Assembly: GCA_021201095.1 (NCBI GenBank)
Contig: JAJQFO010000314.1
Location: forward strand, 1 to 64,000
Length of the DNA: 64,000 nucleotides
Direction: 5' to 3'
From: Lachnospiraceae bacterium
Lineage (GTDB): Bacteria; Bacillota; Clostridia; Lachnospirales; Lachnospiraceae
Part shown: positions 38,883-48,363 of the stretch, in pieces
How the letters are laid out: every line of letters begins with the position of its first letter
Position numbering within the stretch: position 1 is the first letter of the stretch
The notes under the pieces: generated by a model
What the model was told of the DNA's origin: nothing
The model's database searches: none
Seen by the model: only the letters and a program-made list of their open reading frames with translations
Program-made: the position numbers and the translations under genes

Positions 38883-41800
38883 TCAATACTCCCATGTTCC
38901 CGCCGTCAGCACAGCCGTCCGTCCATCGGGCAGCCGCAGCTCTGCTTCGGCGTTAAACGGCACGGTAAATGTATAAGTCACATTCCCATTCTCATCATAG
39001 CGCCAGCTGCTCTCATAAAGCCCCATCGGAGTCTCCAGTTTTCCGTCCGCAAACTGCAGCCTCTGATCCGGATGCGGCTCCAATACTGTGCGCCCAAATC
39101 CCGGCTCTGCCGGGCGAATGCCGCACACATAGCCATACATCCACGCCTCAATGCTTCCGTAGCTGTAGTGGTTCAGGCTGTTCATGCCCTCCGCACTGAT
39201 GCTGCCGTCCGGTCCCACAGAATCCCAGCGCTCCCAGATCGTCGTTGCGCCCAGGTTGACGCTGTAGAGCCAGCTTGGGAAATCTTCATTTAATAACAGA
39301 GTCACTGCCGTGTCGTTGTGGCCGGTCGCGGTGAGTGCCGGGCAAAGCATCGTCGTCCCGACAAAACCGGTGTTGAGGTGGTCGTTGTTTGCCTTCACAC
39401 GAGACTCCAGGGCATCGCCTTCCTGCTGCGTGAAGCTGCGTACGGATTGCCCGTCTGCACATGCTGGCGCGTCATCTAGTGCCGCTTTGGCTGCACATTC
39501 CTGTGCGTCCACTGTCACTGGCTCACCGCCGCATCCTTGCGCATCCTCAGGTATGAGCGCGTCTGTTAGCCCGAAACAGATCGCTATCGCCGAGCCGGTC
39601 TGGGTTTTGCACACGCAAATGCCATTTTCATCAAAATATTTCTCGCGGATCGCCTGCTTAATCGCGTCCGCCAGTTCCCGATATTCCTTTGCCTCTTCAT
39701 ATCCGAGGATCTGTGCGGACTGCGCCACGATATCTGCACAGCGGTAGTAATACGCGCTGGCGATGTAAAGCGGGTCGGTCGCTCCGAAGGGCCCCGGCTG
39801 TGGATTATCCAGCGCCAGCCAGTCCGCAAAATGGAAACCGTCCTTTACCAGATGCGGTCCCTCGATGGCTTCCTCCTTTTTTCTCTCGCAGTCCACCCAG
39901 GCCTTCATGCCCGGATAGGTCTCGGCCAGCAGGGTTTTGCTGCCATAATGCTGATAGACATTCCACGGAATAATCACTCCGGCGTCCGCCCACGGGCAGG
40001 AGCCATGCTCGGCCACCATTCCGCGTTTCAGGCGCGGCACCACGTTCGGCACGGAGCCTCCCAGGATGCTCTGCTCTGCGCGCATATCCCAGAGATATTT
40101 GCGGTAAAATGCAGGCATGTACATATTGTAGCAGGCCGTCTCCGAAAAGACCTGCGCGTCTCCGGTCCAGCCAAGGCGCTCATCACGCTGCGGACAGTCT
40201 GTCGGCACATCCAGGAAATTGTCCTTCTGTCCCCAGAGCGCGTTGGAAAAGAGCTGATTCACCTTCGCGTTCCCCGTCTCGATCTGGCCGATCTGGTCAA
40301 AATCACTGCGCAGATGCCATGCGGTGAACTGATCTGCCCTCACCTGGATTCCATTGTCTACCTCCACCTTCATATAACGGAATCCGTAAAACGTAAAGTG
40401 CGGCCTCGCCAGTGCTTTCTTTCCATTTGAAATATAAGTATATTCCGCCTTCGCGGTTCTTAAGTTTTCTCGATAAAAACATTCATTCTGCAGAATCTCA
40501 CCCGCAGAGAGCGTGATCTTCGTCCCCGCCGGGAAGTCGCAGTCGATCTCCACCCAGCCGGTAATCTCCTGCCCGAAATCCAGCACCGTCTCGCCCTTCG
40601 GCGTGCGGATCAGCTCTTTTACCGCGAAGGATTCTTTTTTGACAATCGGAAGGCCGTAACGGTCAGTTAGTGAGCCACAGGGAACGATCTCATCGTGCTG
40701 CGCATCGGTCGGGGCGGCAAGCTCAACGGAGCCTGCCTCGAATACAGCTGGCTGGTTCGAGTCTTCCTCATCATTGGGCTGAGCATCTGCTGCCTGATCC
40801 AGCGAATTTACTGCCTGGCATTCCATCGTCTGAGAATCCACCGCCTGACATTTTGCCGCCTGAGTATCCGCCGTCTGCCCTTCTATCGCAGAAGCAGACC
40901 AATACTCTCTTCTGGCGTCATAAACCTCTCCGTCATAGATATTGTTAAAGATCACCGGCGAAATCCGGCTCTCCCAGGTATCGTCCGTCCGAACCGCCAG
41001 CGTTTCGCCGTCCTGATTTTTCACATACAGCTCCGCGATCGCGTACAGGCGGTCGCCATAGATATCCGTAAATCCCCCGTCAAACCCAAGACGTCCCTTA
41101 AACCAGCCTTCACCAAGCCAGATGCAGATCTCATTTTCTCCCGGTTTCAGATAAGGAGCCACATCATAAGTCTGCGCCTGCAAATGGAAATCATAGGAAT
41201 GATAACCGGGAGCCAGATATTCATCGCCCACCTTCTGGCCATTGATCCAGCACTCATAAACGCCAAGGCCGCAGATATAAAGTTTTGCATCGCACAAGGC
41301 ATTTTCATTTTCATTTTCTGATACTTTCCATGATTCTGCTATCGAAAACTTTTTTGCGAGAATTGCCGACACCTGGTTTTCATCAACCGCAGTCAGGGCA
41401 GAAATGTCCTCCTGCTGCGCAGCGGACGACTCTTCCTCTGCAGAAGCCGCAGATTTTTCTTCCTTTTTCGGAGAAATCCACTGCCCGACCCAGGGTTCAT
41501 CCATCTTTCCAGTTTCAAAATACCCCATAGCCGACGCGGGCTCTCCATTTTCCGCCATCACCGTCACTTCCCAGAGATATCCGGTGCGCGGCTTTAATGC
41601 CAGAGAAACCTGATAATCCTTACTGTCCGCTTCCGCATCCTCGCCGCTGTCAAAAAGAAGCTCTGCCCCATCAAAAGCAGAATGTCCAAGTATTGAATGA
41701 CTGCAGGCAGATGCCTCATACGTCAGATTCTGACAGTCCGTGGCTCCAGATAGCGTCTGCCGGCAGCCGGAAGCTTCCGCGACACAAATCCGCGCCCATT

Positions 41801-41915
41801 TCTGCTGACTGGCACATTCCGTCACGATCCAGGAAAAGCTCAGCGGATCAATCGCATACCCCAGCGGATTTTTAATATGATTCACTCTCAGTTTTTCTAC
41901 TTTCATTTTATCCAA
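38883..41915 (-). CDS. glycoside hydrolase family 78 alpha-L-rhamnosidase
   Basis: DVPTDCPQRDERLGWTGDAQVFSETACYN; ATTIWERWDSVGPDG; SLNHYSYGSIEAWMYGYVCGI. Confidence 0.9.
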   Translation of the reverse strand: MDKMKVEKLRVNHIKNPLGYAIDPLSFSWIVTECASQQKWARICVAEASGCRQTLSGATDCQNLTYEASACSHSILGHSAFDGAELLFDSGEDAEADSKDYQVSLALKPRTGYLWEVTVMAENGEPASAMGYFETGKMDEPWVGQWISPKKEEKSAASAEEESSAAQQEDISALTAVDENQVSAILAKKFSIAESWKVSENENENALCDAKLYICGLGVYECWINGQKVGDEYLAPGYHSYDFHLQAQTYDVAPYLKPGENEICIWLGEGWFKGRLGFDGGFTDIYGDRLYAIAELYVKNQDGETLAVRTDDTWESRISPVIFNNIYDGEVYDARREYWSASAIEGQTADTQAAKCQAVDSQTMECQAVNSLDQAADAQPNDEEDSNQPAVFEAGSVELAAPTDAQHDEIVPCGSLTDRYGLPIVKKESFAVKELIRTPKGETVLDFGQEITGWVEIDCDFPAGTKITLSAGEILQNECFYRENLRTAKAEYTYISNGKKALARPHFTFYGFRYMKVEVDNGIQVRADQFTAWHLRSDFDQIGQIETGNAKVNQLFSNALWGQKDNFLDVPTDCPQRDERLGWTGDAQVFSETACYNMYMPAFYRKYLWDMRAEQSILGGSVPNVVPRLKRGMVAEHGSCPWADAGVIIPWNVYQHYGSKTLLAETYPGMKAWVDCERKKEEAIEGPHLVKDGFHFADWLALDNPQPGPFGATDPLYIASAYYYRCADIVAQSAQILGYEEAKEYRELADAIKQAIREKYFDENGICVCKTQTGSAIAICFGLTDALIPEDAQGCGGEPVTVDAQECAAKAALDDAPACADGQSVRSFTQQEGDALESRVKANNDHLNTGFVGTTMLCPALTATGHNDTAVTLLLNEDFPSWLYSVNLGATTIWERWDSVGPDGSISAEGMNSLNHYSYGSIEAWMYGYVCGIRPAEPGFGRTVLEPHPDQRLQFADGKLETPMGLYESSWRYDENGNVTYTFTVPFNAEAELRLPDGRTAVLTAGTWEY

Positions 41916-42159
41916 TCTCCATTCTACTGTTTGATGATGCCGGATTCAGAAGCAAAAACGCAGGGAAATTCCAGCCCTTTCGTAAGCATTCCATACTGCC
42001 GGTATTTCAGGCTCCAGAATCTTCTTGTTAAATGATTTGCTGTTGTAATGATAGCGAAAATACACTTTTCTTTCCACAGAATATTTTCTGAGAAACACGA
42101 CATTTTTTATAATGGAACAGACAGCATTGTCCCCTGTCTGCCCAGCACGCAAAAAGAAG

Positions 42160-42195
42160 AAAATGCTCCAGTCATACACAACGACCGGAGCATTT
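42160..42195 (-). terminator. terminator after the first AAA ATPase
   Basis: minus strand aaatgctccggtc..gactggagcattttcttcttttt. Confidence 0.65.
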
Positions 42196-42230
42196 CTATA
42201 ATTCTTATTTACATTTTTCCCATATGTTCT

Positions 42231-43811
42231 TTACACAACCGCCTCTATCAGAATCTTATCCCCAAGAACAATCTCTTTCACGCCACGCGTTTTCTTTTTA
42301 TTAAAATTGAAACTTAACATATAACCCTTTTTCATATGGAAATAATCCAGATAGCCCGAAAGCTGCTTTTCGCCCCTTTCATTATAGGATTTTCCACGCC
42401 AGAGCTTTAACTCGAGGATATTTTGCTCTCCCCGGTAGTAAATCACCAGATCCATTCTTTCACTGTTGCGGGTCTGCGGCTCTATGCTGTAATTCCCGAC
42501 TCCGTTTATGATCGGTTTCAGGAACAGCAGAAAATACTTCCGACCAATCTTTTCCAGAAACTCCTCGTCTTCTTCCCCATAAAGCTCACCAAACGTCTCA
42601 ATAAACTTTTCCAGAATCCGGCGAATATCCAGATGTCCGCCAACGATAAACTGGTTTCGTTCAGATGCACCAACAGCATACAGCTTATTCTCAGCAAATT
42701 CTTCTGCCAGAAAGTGATTATAAAGCACCGTCTCAAAAATACGGTTTGCAATAACGGCTGTTTCATTCTCATTGCGGATAAAGCCAAACATGGCAGCGTC
42801 TTTAATATAGGAAACCGACATCACATACGGAAACGGATTTCCATTGAAAAGAAGCTCCTGTAAAAGATTTTTCAGTTCCGGATAAGTCTTCAGTTTCCCG
42901 AGCATCGATTCATAGAGAGAGTTGTCCTCACTTACGATTCTCTTTACCGCCTCCCCAACACCATCACAAGTCCACACATCGGACTTTTGCGGGAATCCTT
43001 GACTTCCCGGCAATTCCTCATCCATGATCTTGCATAAATCCGAGACCAGGTACGGATAACCGTGTGTGTACTCAAAAATGGCAGCGGCAATCTCACCAGT
43101 GTCCATGCCAGTATGATAATCCGCCTCATACTCCGCCAGCATTCCGGCAATATCCTCTTTCGAAAAATCCATATCCACGCGAAACCTGGCAGCGATGTTC
43201 CAGGGGGAATTTTCCTTATGATCCTCATCTGGTCTTATCTTTCTTTTTATGCTTCTGATGTCATATACTCCTGCTAATATCACAGACTGAAATGTCGGCA
43301 CCTTTGAACGTTTGAGATAGTATGCCCGCAGCTGCGCCAGAAAGTCCAGAAACACCTGATTATTCGTCGCTGAATCTACCTCGTCTATCAGCAATACCGG
43401 AGGCTTTTCCAGCTTCCCGCACCACGCTTTGATAACCAGGAACAGAGCCTGCAGCGAATTGATCCTCGCGGTTCCTTCCACAAAAGCCAGCAGCTGTTCT
43501 TCGATACCGTTCGGAAACACTTCGACTGCATCCAACAACTCGTTCGCAAATGCCGCCACAAAGCTTTGCTCATTTTCAAAAGAATCCGCACTTAACGTTT
43601 GAAAATCCATGCTTACTACCACATACTGCTTTTTCAGAAGCTCTGTAAGTGCGCTCAGTGTCGTTGTTTTTCCATACTGTCTGCCCCGGTTAATGGCAAA
43701 ATAATCGCCTGCGTCCACCATTTTCTTGATCGCCTCAAGGCGGGAGGTCAGATCAACCATATAGTGCGCTTCCGGCCGGCAAACCCCGGTCACATTAAAA
43801 ATTTTGGGCAT
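42231..43811 (-). CDS. AAA ATPase with C-terminal PD-(D/E)XK-like region (paralog 1)
   Basis: VTGVCRPEAHYMVDLTSRLE, NRGRQYGKTTTL, LLIDEVDS; C-terminal RMDLVIYYRGEQNILELKLWRG. Confidence 0.82.
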   Translation of the reverse strand: MPKIFNVTGVCRPEAHYMVDLTSRLEAIKKMVDAGDYFAINRGRQYGKTTTLSALTELLKKQYVVVSMDFQTLSADSFENEQSFVAAFANELLDAVEVFPNGIEEQLLAFVEGTARINSLQALFLVIKAWCGKLEKPPVLLIDEVDSATNNQVFLDFLAQLRAYYLKRSKVPTFQSVILAGVYDIRSIKRKIRPDEDHKENSPWNIAARFRVDMDFSKEDIAGMLAEYEADYHTGMDTGEIAAAIFEYTHGYPYLVSDLCKIMDEELPGSQGFPQKSDVWTCDGVGEAVKRIVSEDNSLYESMLGKLKTYPELKNLLQELLFNGNPFPYVMSVSYIKDAAMFGFIRNENETAVIANRIFETVLYNHFLAEEFAENKLYAVGASERNQFIVGGHLDIRRILEKFIETFGELYGEEDEEFLEKIGRKYFLLFLKPIINGVGNYSIEPQTRNSERMDLVIYYRGEQNILELKLWRGKSYNERGEKQLSGYLDYFHMKKGYMLSFNFNKKKTRGVKEIVLGDKILIEAVV

Positions 43812-43962
43812 TCTTTTGCGGCCTCCTTTCCCTGCAAAAAGGGGTTCCTCGCGTCTCGTTTGTATCACATGATATGATTTTAGCATAGAGGGCAGATGAA
43901 AACAAGCAGTTTAAACGTAACGGTGTTTCTTTTTGCTTTTTTTCAAAAAAGGCACCCTTAAC

Positions 43963-43990
43963 TTGTTTTTTTAAGATTCAATGGTATAAT
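43963..43990 (+). promoter_or_regulatory. putative promoter TTGTTT-N16-TATAAT
   Basis: upstream of the glycosidase at 44162. Confidence 0.45.
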
Positions 43991-44161
43991 CTAACCGAAA
44001 GAAATCCGCGGTGCCTGTGCCAGAAAATCTTGATGCTCATCAAGCAACGCAGCAGCGAGTATAAAAGTAAGGAGCAAAAACAAACCTCAGAAACGAAGTG
44101 CCCATTTCCAAAAGCGAATGGGAATATGACCATATTCTATCAAAACACAGGAGGAAATTAC

Positions 44162-45991
44162 ATGGGAATCACAGCAGCCACTTATCAGGCCGAGCAATGG
44201 CGCACGGTGGACATCACCATCACGACCCAGAAACACTACGCCTCCCCCTTTGAAGATGTCGATGTGACCGGCCTCTTTACCGGGCCGGACGGGCAGCAGC
44301 TTAAGCTTCTGGCCTTCTGGGACGGCGGCGGCACCTGGGTGCTGCGCTTTGCGCCGACCGCGGTGGGCACCTGGATCTGCGAGATAAGCAGCACAGACCC
44401 GGAAAGCACCGATTTTTCCGGCACCGTCACTGTCACCTGCATGCCTTATACCGGAACACTCGCGATGTATCAGCACGGTTTCCTGCGGGTATCTGAAGAT
44501 AAGGACTACCTGGAGCACACGGACGGGACGCCGTTTTTCTGGCTGGGGGACACGCACTGGACCTTCGTCACAGAAGAGCGTTTTGACGAATCCAATTGGC
44601 CAGGAGCCGCCCCATCGCGCAGCGATTCAATTGGCAGCTCCAAGATGCCCTCGCCGGGTGGCATCTCCGTCCTTCGGACGGGATATCCGCCGAACGAATG
44701 TGAGGGTGCTGGACATCCAGTGGATGTCCGTTTAGCACCGACCGAAGCGAAGCGGAGAGCATTTCCACCCGGAAGCGATTCTGTTGGCAGCTCTGACCTG
44801 CCCGCTCTGGGCGAAAGCCAGTTCAAGGCCTGTGTGGACAAGCGTGTGCAGCAGAAATTCACCGTCTATCAGTGCAACTTCCGCGACGGAAAACAGGACG
44901 GCTATTTCGGGCGGAATCTCAATCTGATGCAGGAAACAGAGCATGGCTTTGTCCCGAACATAAAAGAGTTCCAGGAAAATGTAGATAAAAAGATGAAATA
45001 CCTCGCCGACCAGGGTCTGCTGATCGCGGTCGGCTACGCCTGGGGCTATGACATGCCGGTCGGCGGCGTGGAGCGCTACAAGAAGATGGCGAAATACACG
45101 GCCGCGCGGTACGGCGCGTATCCGGTGGCGTGGACGCTGGCCGGCGAGCTTCCGGGCTATATGGGCGATCTTGAAGAAAACACACGCCTCTGGAACGAGG
45201 TGGCCAGGGAATGTGCGCGCTGGAATGCCTACGGCAATCTGCAGTCCGCGCACCTTGCCTGCGACCGCCCCTTCCCGCAGATTTATGAAAATGAAGACTG
45301 GTTCGACTTCGCGATGAGCCAGGCCGGGCACGGCGATTTTGACATGGCGCAGTCCATATATTCTGAATTCAAAGAAATGTATGCCGGTCACCCGGTGCTG
45401 GAAAGCGAGGGGAACTACGAAGGCGCTGCCTCCAACGAATATTCCTCCCGTCCGATCACAGCCGCCATGATGCGGCGGCTCGCCTATCTGATCATGCAGA
45501 GCGGCGGCTGCGGCTACACCTACGGCGCCCTCGGCGTGTGGGAACTGCAGTGGGAAAAAGGCGTTGGAGGCATCGGCTGGGGCGATCTGGCCTGGTGGGA
45601 CGGTCTGAATCTGCCCGGCGCCAACCAGCTGACCATCTTCCGCGACTTCTACGAATCCGTCAACTGGAGCCAGCTCAAGCCGCTGCCAAAGGAAAAGGCT
45701 GAAACCAAGTCCTTCTTTATGGAAGCGTCCAACCGCTCCATGATCTATTTCACCGGAGACGCCTCCATGCGCACGATCGTCGGCTACATGAGCGAAACCT
45801 CCATGCGCAGCTTCGTTCTGCGCGGTCTCACCGCCGATGAATACCGCATCTGGGAAATGGATCCGGCTACCGGGGAAAAGACAGAGAAAGAGCAGACCTT
45901 CCGCCCGGTGGACGGCGTACTGGAGTACAGCTCGGAGGAGCTGTTTGGAAATAAAAGCGACCGGCTGGTTGTCGTTGAGGCGGTCAATTAA
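44162..45991 (+). CDS. DUF5060/DUF4038-type (apiosidase-like) glycoside hydrolase with an in-frame repeat insertion
   Basis: VDVTGLFTGPDGQQLKLLAFWDGGGTWVLRFAPTAVGTW; DGTPFFWLGDTHW; SQAGHGDFDMAQ; PVLESEGNYEG. Confidence 0.8.
   Translation: MGITAATYQAEQWRTVDITITTQKHYASPFEDVDVTGLFTGPDGQQLKLLAFWDGGGTWVLRFAPTAVGTWICEISSTDPESTDFSGTVTVTCMPYTGTLAMYQHGFLRVSEDKDYLEHTDGTPFFWLGDTHWTFVTEERFDESNWPGAAPSRSDSIGSSKMPSPGGISVLRTGYPPNECEGAGHPVDVRLAPTEAKRRAFPPGSDSVGSSDLPALGESQFKACVDKRVQQKFTVYQCNFRDGKQDGYFGRNLNLMQETEHGFVPNIKEFQENVDKKMKYLADQGLLIAVGYAWGYDMPVGGVERYKKMAKYTAARYGAYPVAWTLAGELPGYMGDLEENTRLWNEVARECARWNAYGNLQSAHLACDRPFPQIYENEDWFDFAMSQAGHGDFDMAQSIYSEFKEMYAGHPVLESEGNYEGAASNEYSSRPITAAMMRRLAYLIMQSGGCGYTYGALGVWELQWEKGVGGIGWGDLAWWDGLNLPGANQLTIFRDFYESVNWSQLKPLPKEKAETKSFFMEASNRSMIYFTGDASMRTIVGYMSETSMRSFVLRGLTADEYRIWEMDPATGEKTEKEQTFRPVDGVLEYSSEELFGNKSDRLVVVEAVN
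44604..44815 (+). repeat. in-frame R1+R2 palindromic repeat insertion inside the glycosidase ORF
   Basis: cccatcgcgcagcgattcaattggcag..cgccgggtggcatctccgtccttcggacgggatat..ggtgctggacatccagtggatgtccgtttagcacc; flanked by partial duplication of agcgattc..ttggcagctc. Confidence 0.85.
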
Positions 45992-46033
45992 AAGTTCTAT
46001 GCCGACCGAAGCGGTGCTGGACGTCCAGTGGAC

Positions 46034-46165
46034 GGTGCTGAACATCCAGTGGATGTTCGCTTAGCACCGACCGTAGCGAAGCGGAGACGTTTAGCGCGGA
46101 CCGAAACGAAGTGTAGAAACGTAGACGTGTGTGGCGCAAGCCACAAAACTCCTTACACGCCCCTG
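46034..46165. repeat. R2 hairpin followed by R3 repeat, intergenic
   Basis: ggtgctgaacatccagtggatgttcgcttagcacc; gtgtggcgcaagccacaaaactccttacacgcccc. Confidence 0.85.
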
Positions 46166-46180
46166 CGCATAAGAAAGGCA

Positions 46181-46213
46181 GGAGCAGGAGTGTTATCTCC
46201 TGCTCCATTTTCT
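46181..46213. terminator. terminator between convergent genes
   Basis: ggagcaggagtgttatctcctgctccattttctt. Confidence 0.75.
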
Positions 46214-46232
46214 TCTAACAGCATTTGCAGCA

Positions 46233-47816
46233 TCACACTACTGCCTCAACGAGTACTTTGCCGCCTATAACGATTTTCTTCATCCCAGTCCGTTTCTTTT
46301 TGTTAAAGTTAAAACTCAGCATGTATCCCTTATCCAGATGGTAATATTCCATATACTCCAGCAGCTGGTTCTCGCCGCGGCGATTATACTCCTCACCATG
46401 CCAGATCTTCATCTCGAGCACCTCCTGAACGCCTCTGTAATCGATAATCACATCCGTCCGTTTCATATTCCGCGTCCTGGATTCGATATAATAATTCCCG
46501 TTTCCGTTGATAATCGGCTTTAAAAACACCAAAAAGATACGTCTTCCATTATCCTCGATAAACCGGTCATCCGCATCAGCATAGATATCTTCAAAGTACT
46601 CACAGAATTTTTGCAATACCAGTTCCATTTGAAGATGCCCGCCGCGAATGAACTGAATCTTTTCTGTATCAGCGGCTGTAAACATTTTCGCATCCGTTTC
46701 TTCTTCAGAAAGGAAAAGATTATATAGTTTCATCTCAAAAATCCGGTTGGAGATACTGACCGCACCATCTCTTTCTTTCAGAAAGCCAAACATCTCACCA
46801 ATGCGGATCAATTCATTTTCCGTCTCATAAGAATATTTCCTGCCCTGCAGCAGGATGCTGTATATCATTTCCTTCAGTCTGGGATAATCAGACAGCTTCT
46901 TACTCATATCGTCAAACAGCGTATTGGGTCTCTTCAAAATCTCCCGCACAGCTCCCTGAAACGCTTCCTTAGACCATGCCTGCCTGCGCTCCTGCGCTGT
47001 ACTTTCCTCCTTCACTGCTCCTGCCAGAATCTGACACAATCTGGATACGAGAAACGGATAGCCTGATGTATAATCATATAAAAGCTTACTGATTTCCTCC
47101 ACATTCATCCCCGTATTCCAGTCATCCTCATATTGCCGGAGCATGGAGGCAATATCTTGCGGCGAAAACCCCATATCCACCGTAAAATCAGCCGCGATAT
47201 TCCAAGGCGAATTATATTTTGATTCCTCTCCGGGATGGAGCTTTTGCTTTAAATTCTTTATGTCACAAACGCCCGCCAGAATCACAGACCAGAAGCTTGT
47301 GTCTGTCCCTGCCAGCTGATCCAGATATTTCGCCCGAAGCATGCCTAAAAAAGAAAGAAAAATCTGATTGTCCGAGCTTTTATCCACCTCGTCAATCATC
47401 AGAATCACTTTTTTCTCACAGCTTCTGCACAGTTCCGTGATTCTTTTCCCCAGATCCCGCATCGGGAACCGCTCGGAAATCGGCCTTTCCCAATTTCTTA
47501 TGATATCATCCTCAACCTTTAAACTGCGCAGACGATCTGAAATATCCAGCACCAGCCCCTCCGCAAGCGTCTGAGCGGACGCAAAATATTCATCCGCGTA
47601 TTCGAAGCTCAGGCGCAGCACCAGAAACCGCTCCTTCAGGCTCTGTTCGAGCAGATACAGCGTTGTCGTTTTCCCATACTGCCTTGCTCGGTTTATGGTA
47701 AAGTATTTTCCTGGCAGAATATATTCTCCGATAATCCGCTCAATCCGCCCATCTGTATTTACCATATAATTTCTCTCAGGCGTACATAAGCCTGTCACAT
47801 GAAACGTTCTGCGCAT
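46233..47816 (-). CDS. AAA ATPase with C-terminal PD-(D/E)XK-like region (paralog 2)
   Basis: VTGLCTPERNYMVNTDGRIERI, NRARQYGKTTTLYLL, LMIDEVDKSSDNQ; VIIDYRGVQEVLEMKIWHGEEYNRRGENQL. Confidence 0.82.
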   Translation of the reverse strand: MRRTFHVTGLCTPERNYMVNTDGRIERIIGEYILPGKYFTINRARQYGKTTTLYLLEQSLKERFLVLRLSFEYADEYFASAQTLAEGLVLDISDRLRSLKVEDDIIRNWERPISERFPMRDLGKRITELCRSCEKKVILMIDEVDKSSDNQIFLSFLGMLRAKYLDQLAGTDTSFWSVILAGVCDIKNLKQKLHPGEESKYNSPWNIAADFTVDMGFSPQDIASMLRQYEDDWNTGMNVEEISKLLYDYTSGYPFLVSRLCQILAGAVKEESTAQERRQAWSKEAFQGAVREILKRPNTLFDDMSKKLSDYPRLKEMIYSILLQGRKYSYETENELIRIGEMFGFLKERDGAVSISNRIFEMKLYNLFLSEEETDAKMFTAADTEKIQFIRGGHLQMELVLQKFCEYFEDIYADADDRFIEDNGRRIFLVFLKPIINGNGNYYIESRTRNMKRTDVIIDYRGVQEVLEMKIWHGEEYNRRGENQLLEYMEYYHLDKGYMLSFNFNKKKRTGMKKIVIGGKVLVEAVV

Positions 47817-48363
47817 ATGCGTGATTCCTTTCTTGATGCCGCCGGCAATCCTGCTCTCTTACTGATGATAGCAGTATAGCACAAAAAAAGAGCAGGAGAC
47901 AGGGGGCACATAAATATTTATAATGAAATTTCTTCTTCCATCTTCATCTTGCAACTGTTCCATATATTTCACTAAAACATAGCAAAAAGAACAGTATGCT
48001 CAATTAATAACGTCTGTTTTTTCGTTCATTAATTTGTTCATATTTTATGTTTCTTGTCTTTTATTTTATGTTTTTTGTTTATTGTTTATGCTTGCTTTTA
48101 TGGTTGTTTCGTGTTAGAATGATCGCGTTCCTCACTATCTCCACTCCATTCCAGGGTTTTAGAAATCAAAAAATAATGCCAGTGTCAAAAATCAATCCGT
48201 AACTGTCCTGAAAATCTTCTAAACAAAACATTACGGAAATCATCCGAAGTGAAATATCTGAAACGAAATGCAGAAACGAATTAGGTGAAACAGAATAAAC
48301 CACAGAACCTTGTCAAAGGGTTTTCAAACCATCCATTTCATGCTAAAATCAGGAGGAAAATCA

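Noticed and set aside
48020-48110. T-rich low-complexity stretch (tttatgttt..) as a regulatory repeat
   Set aside because: AT-rich intergenic sequence with irregular period; nothing beyond composition could be supported.
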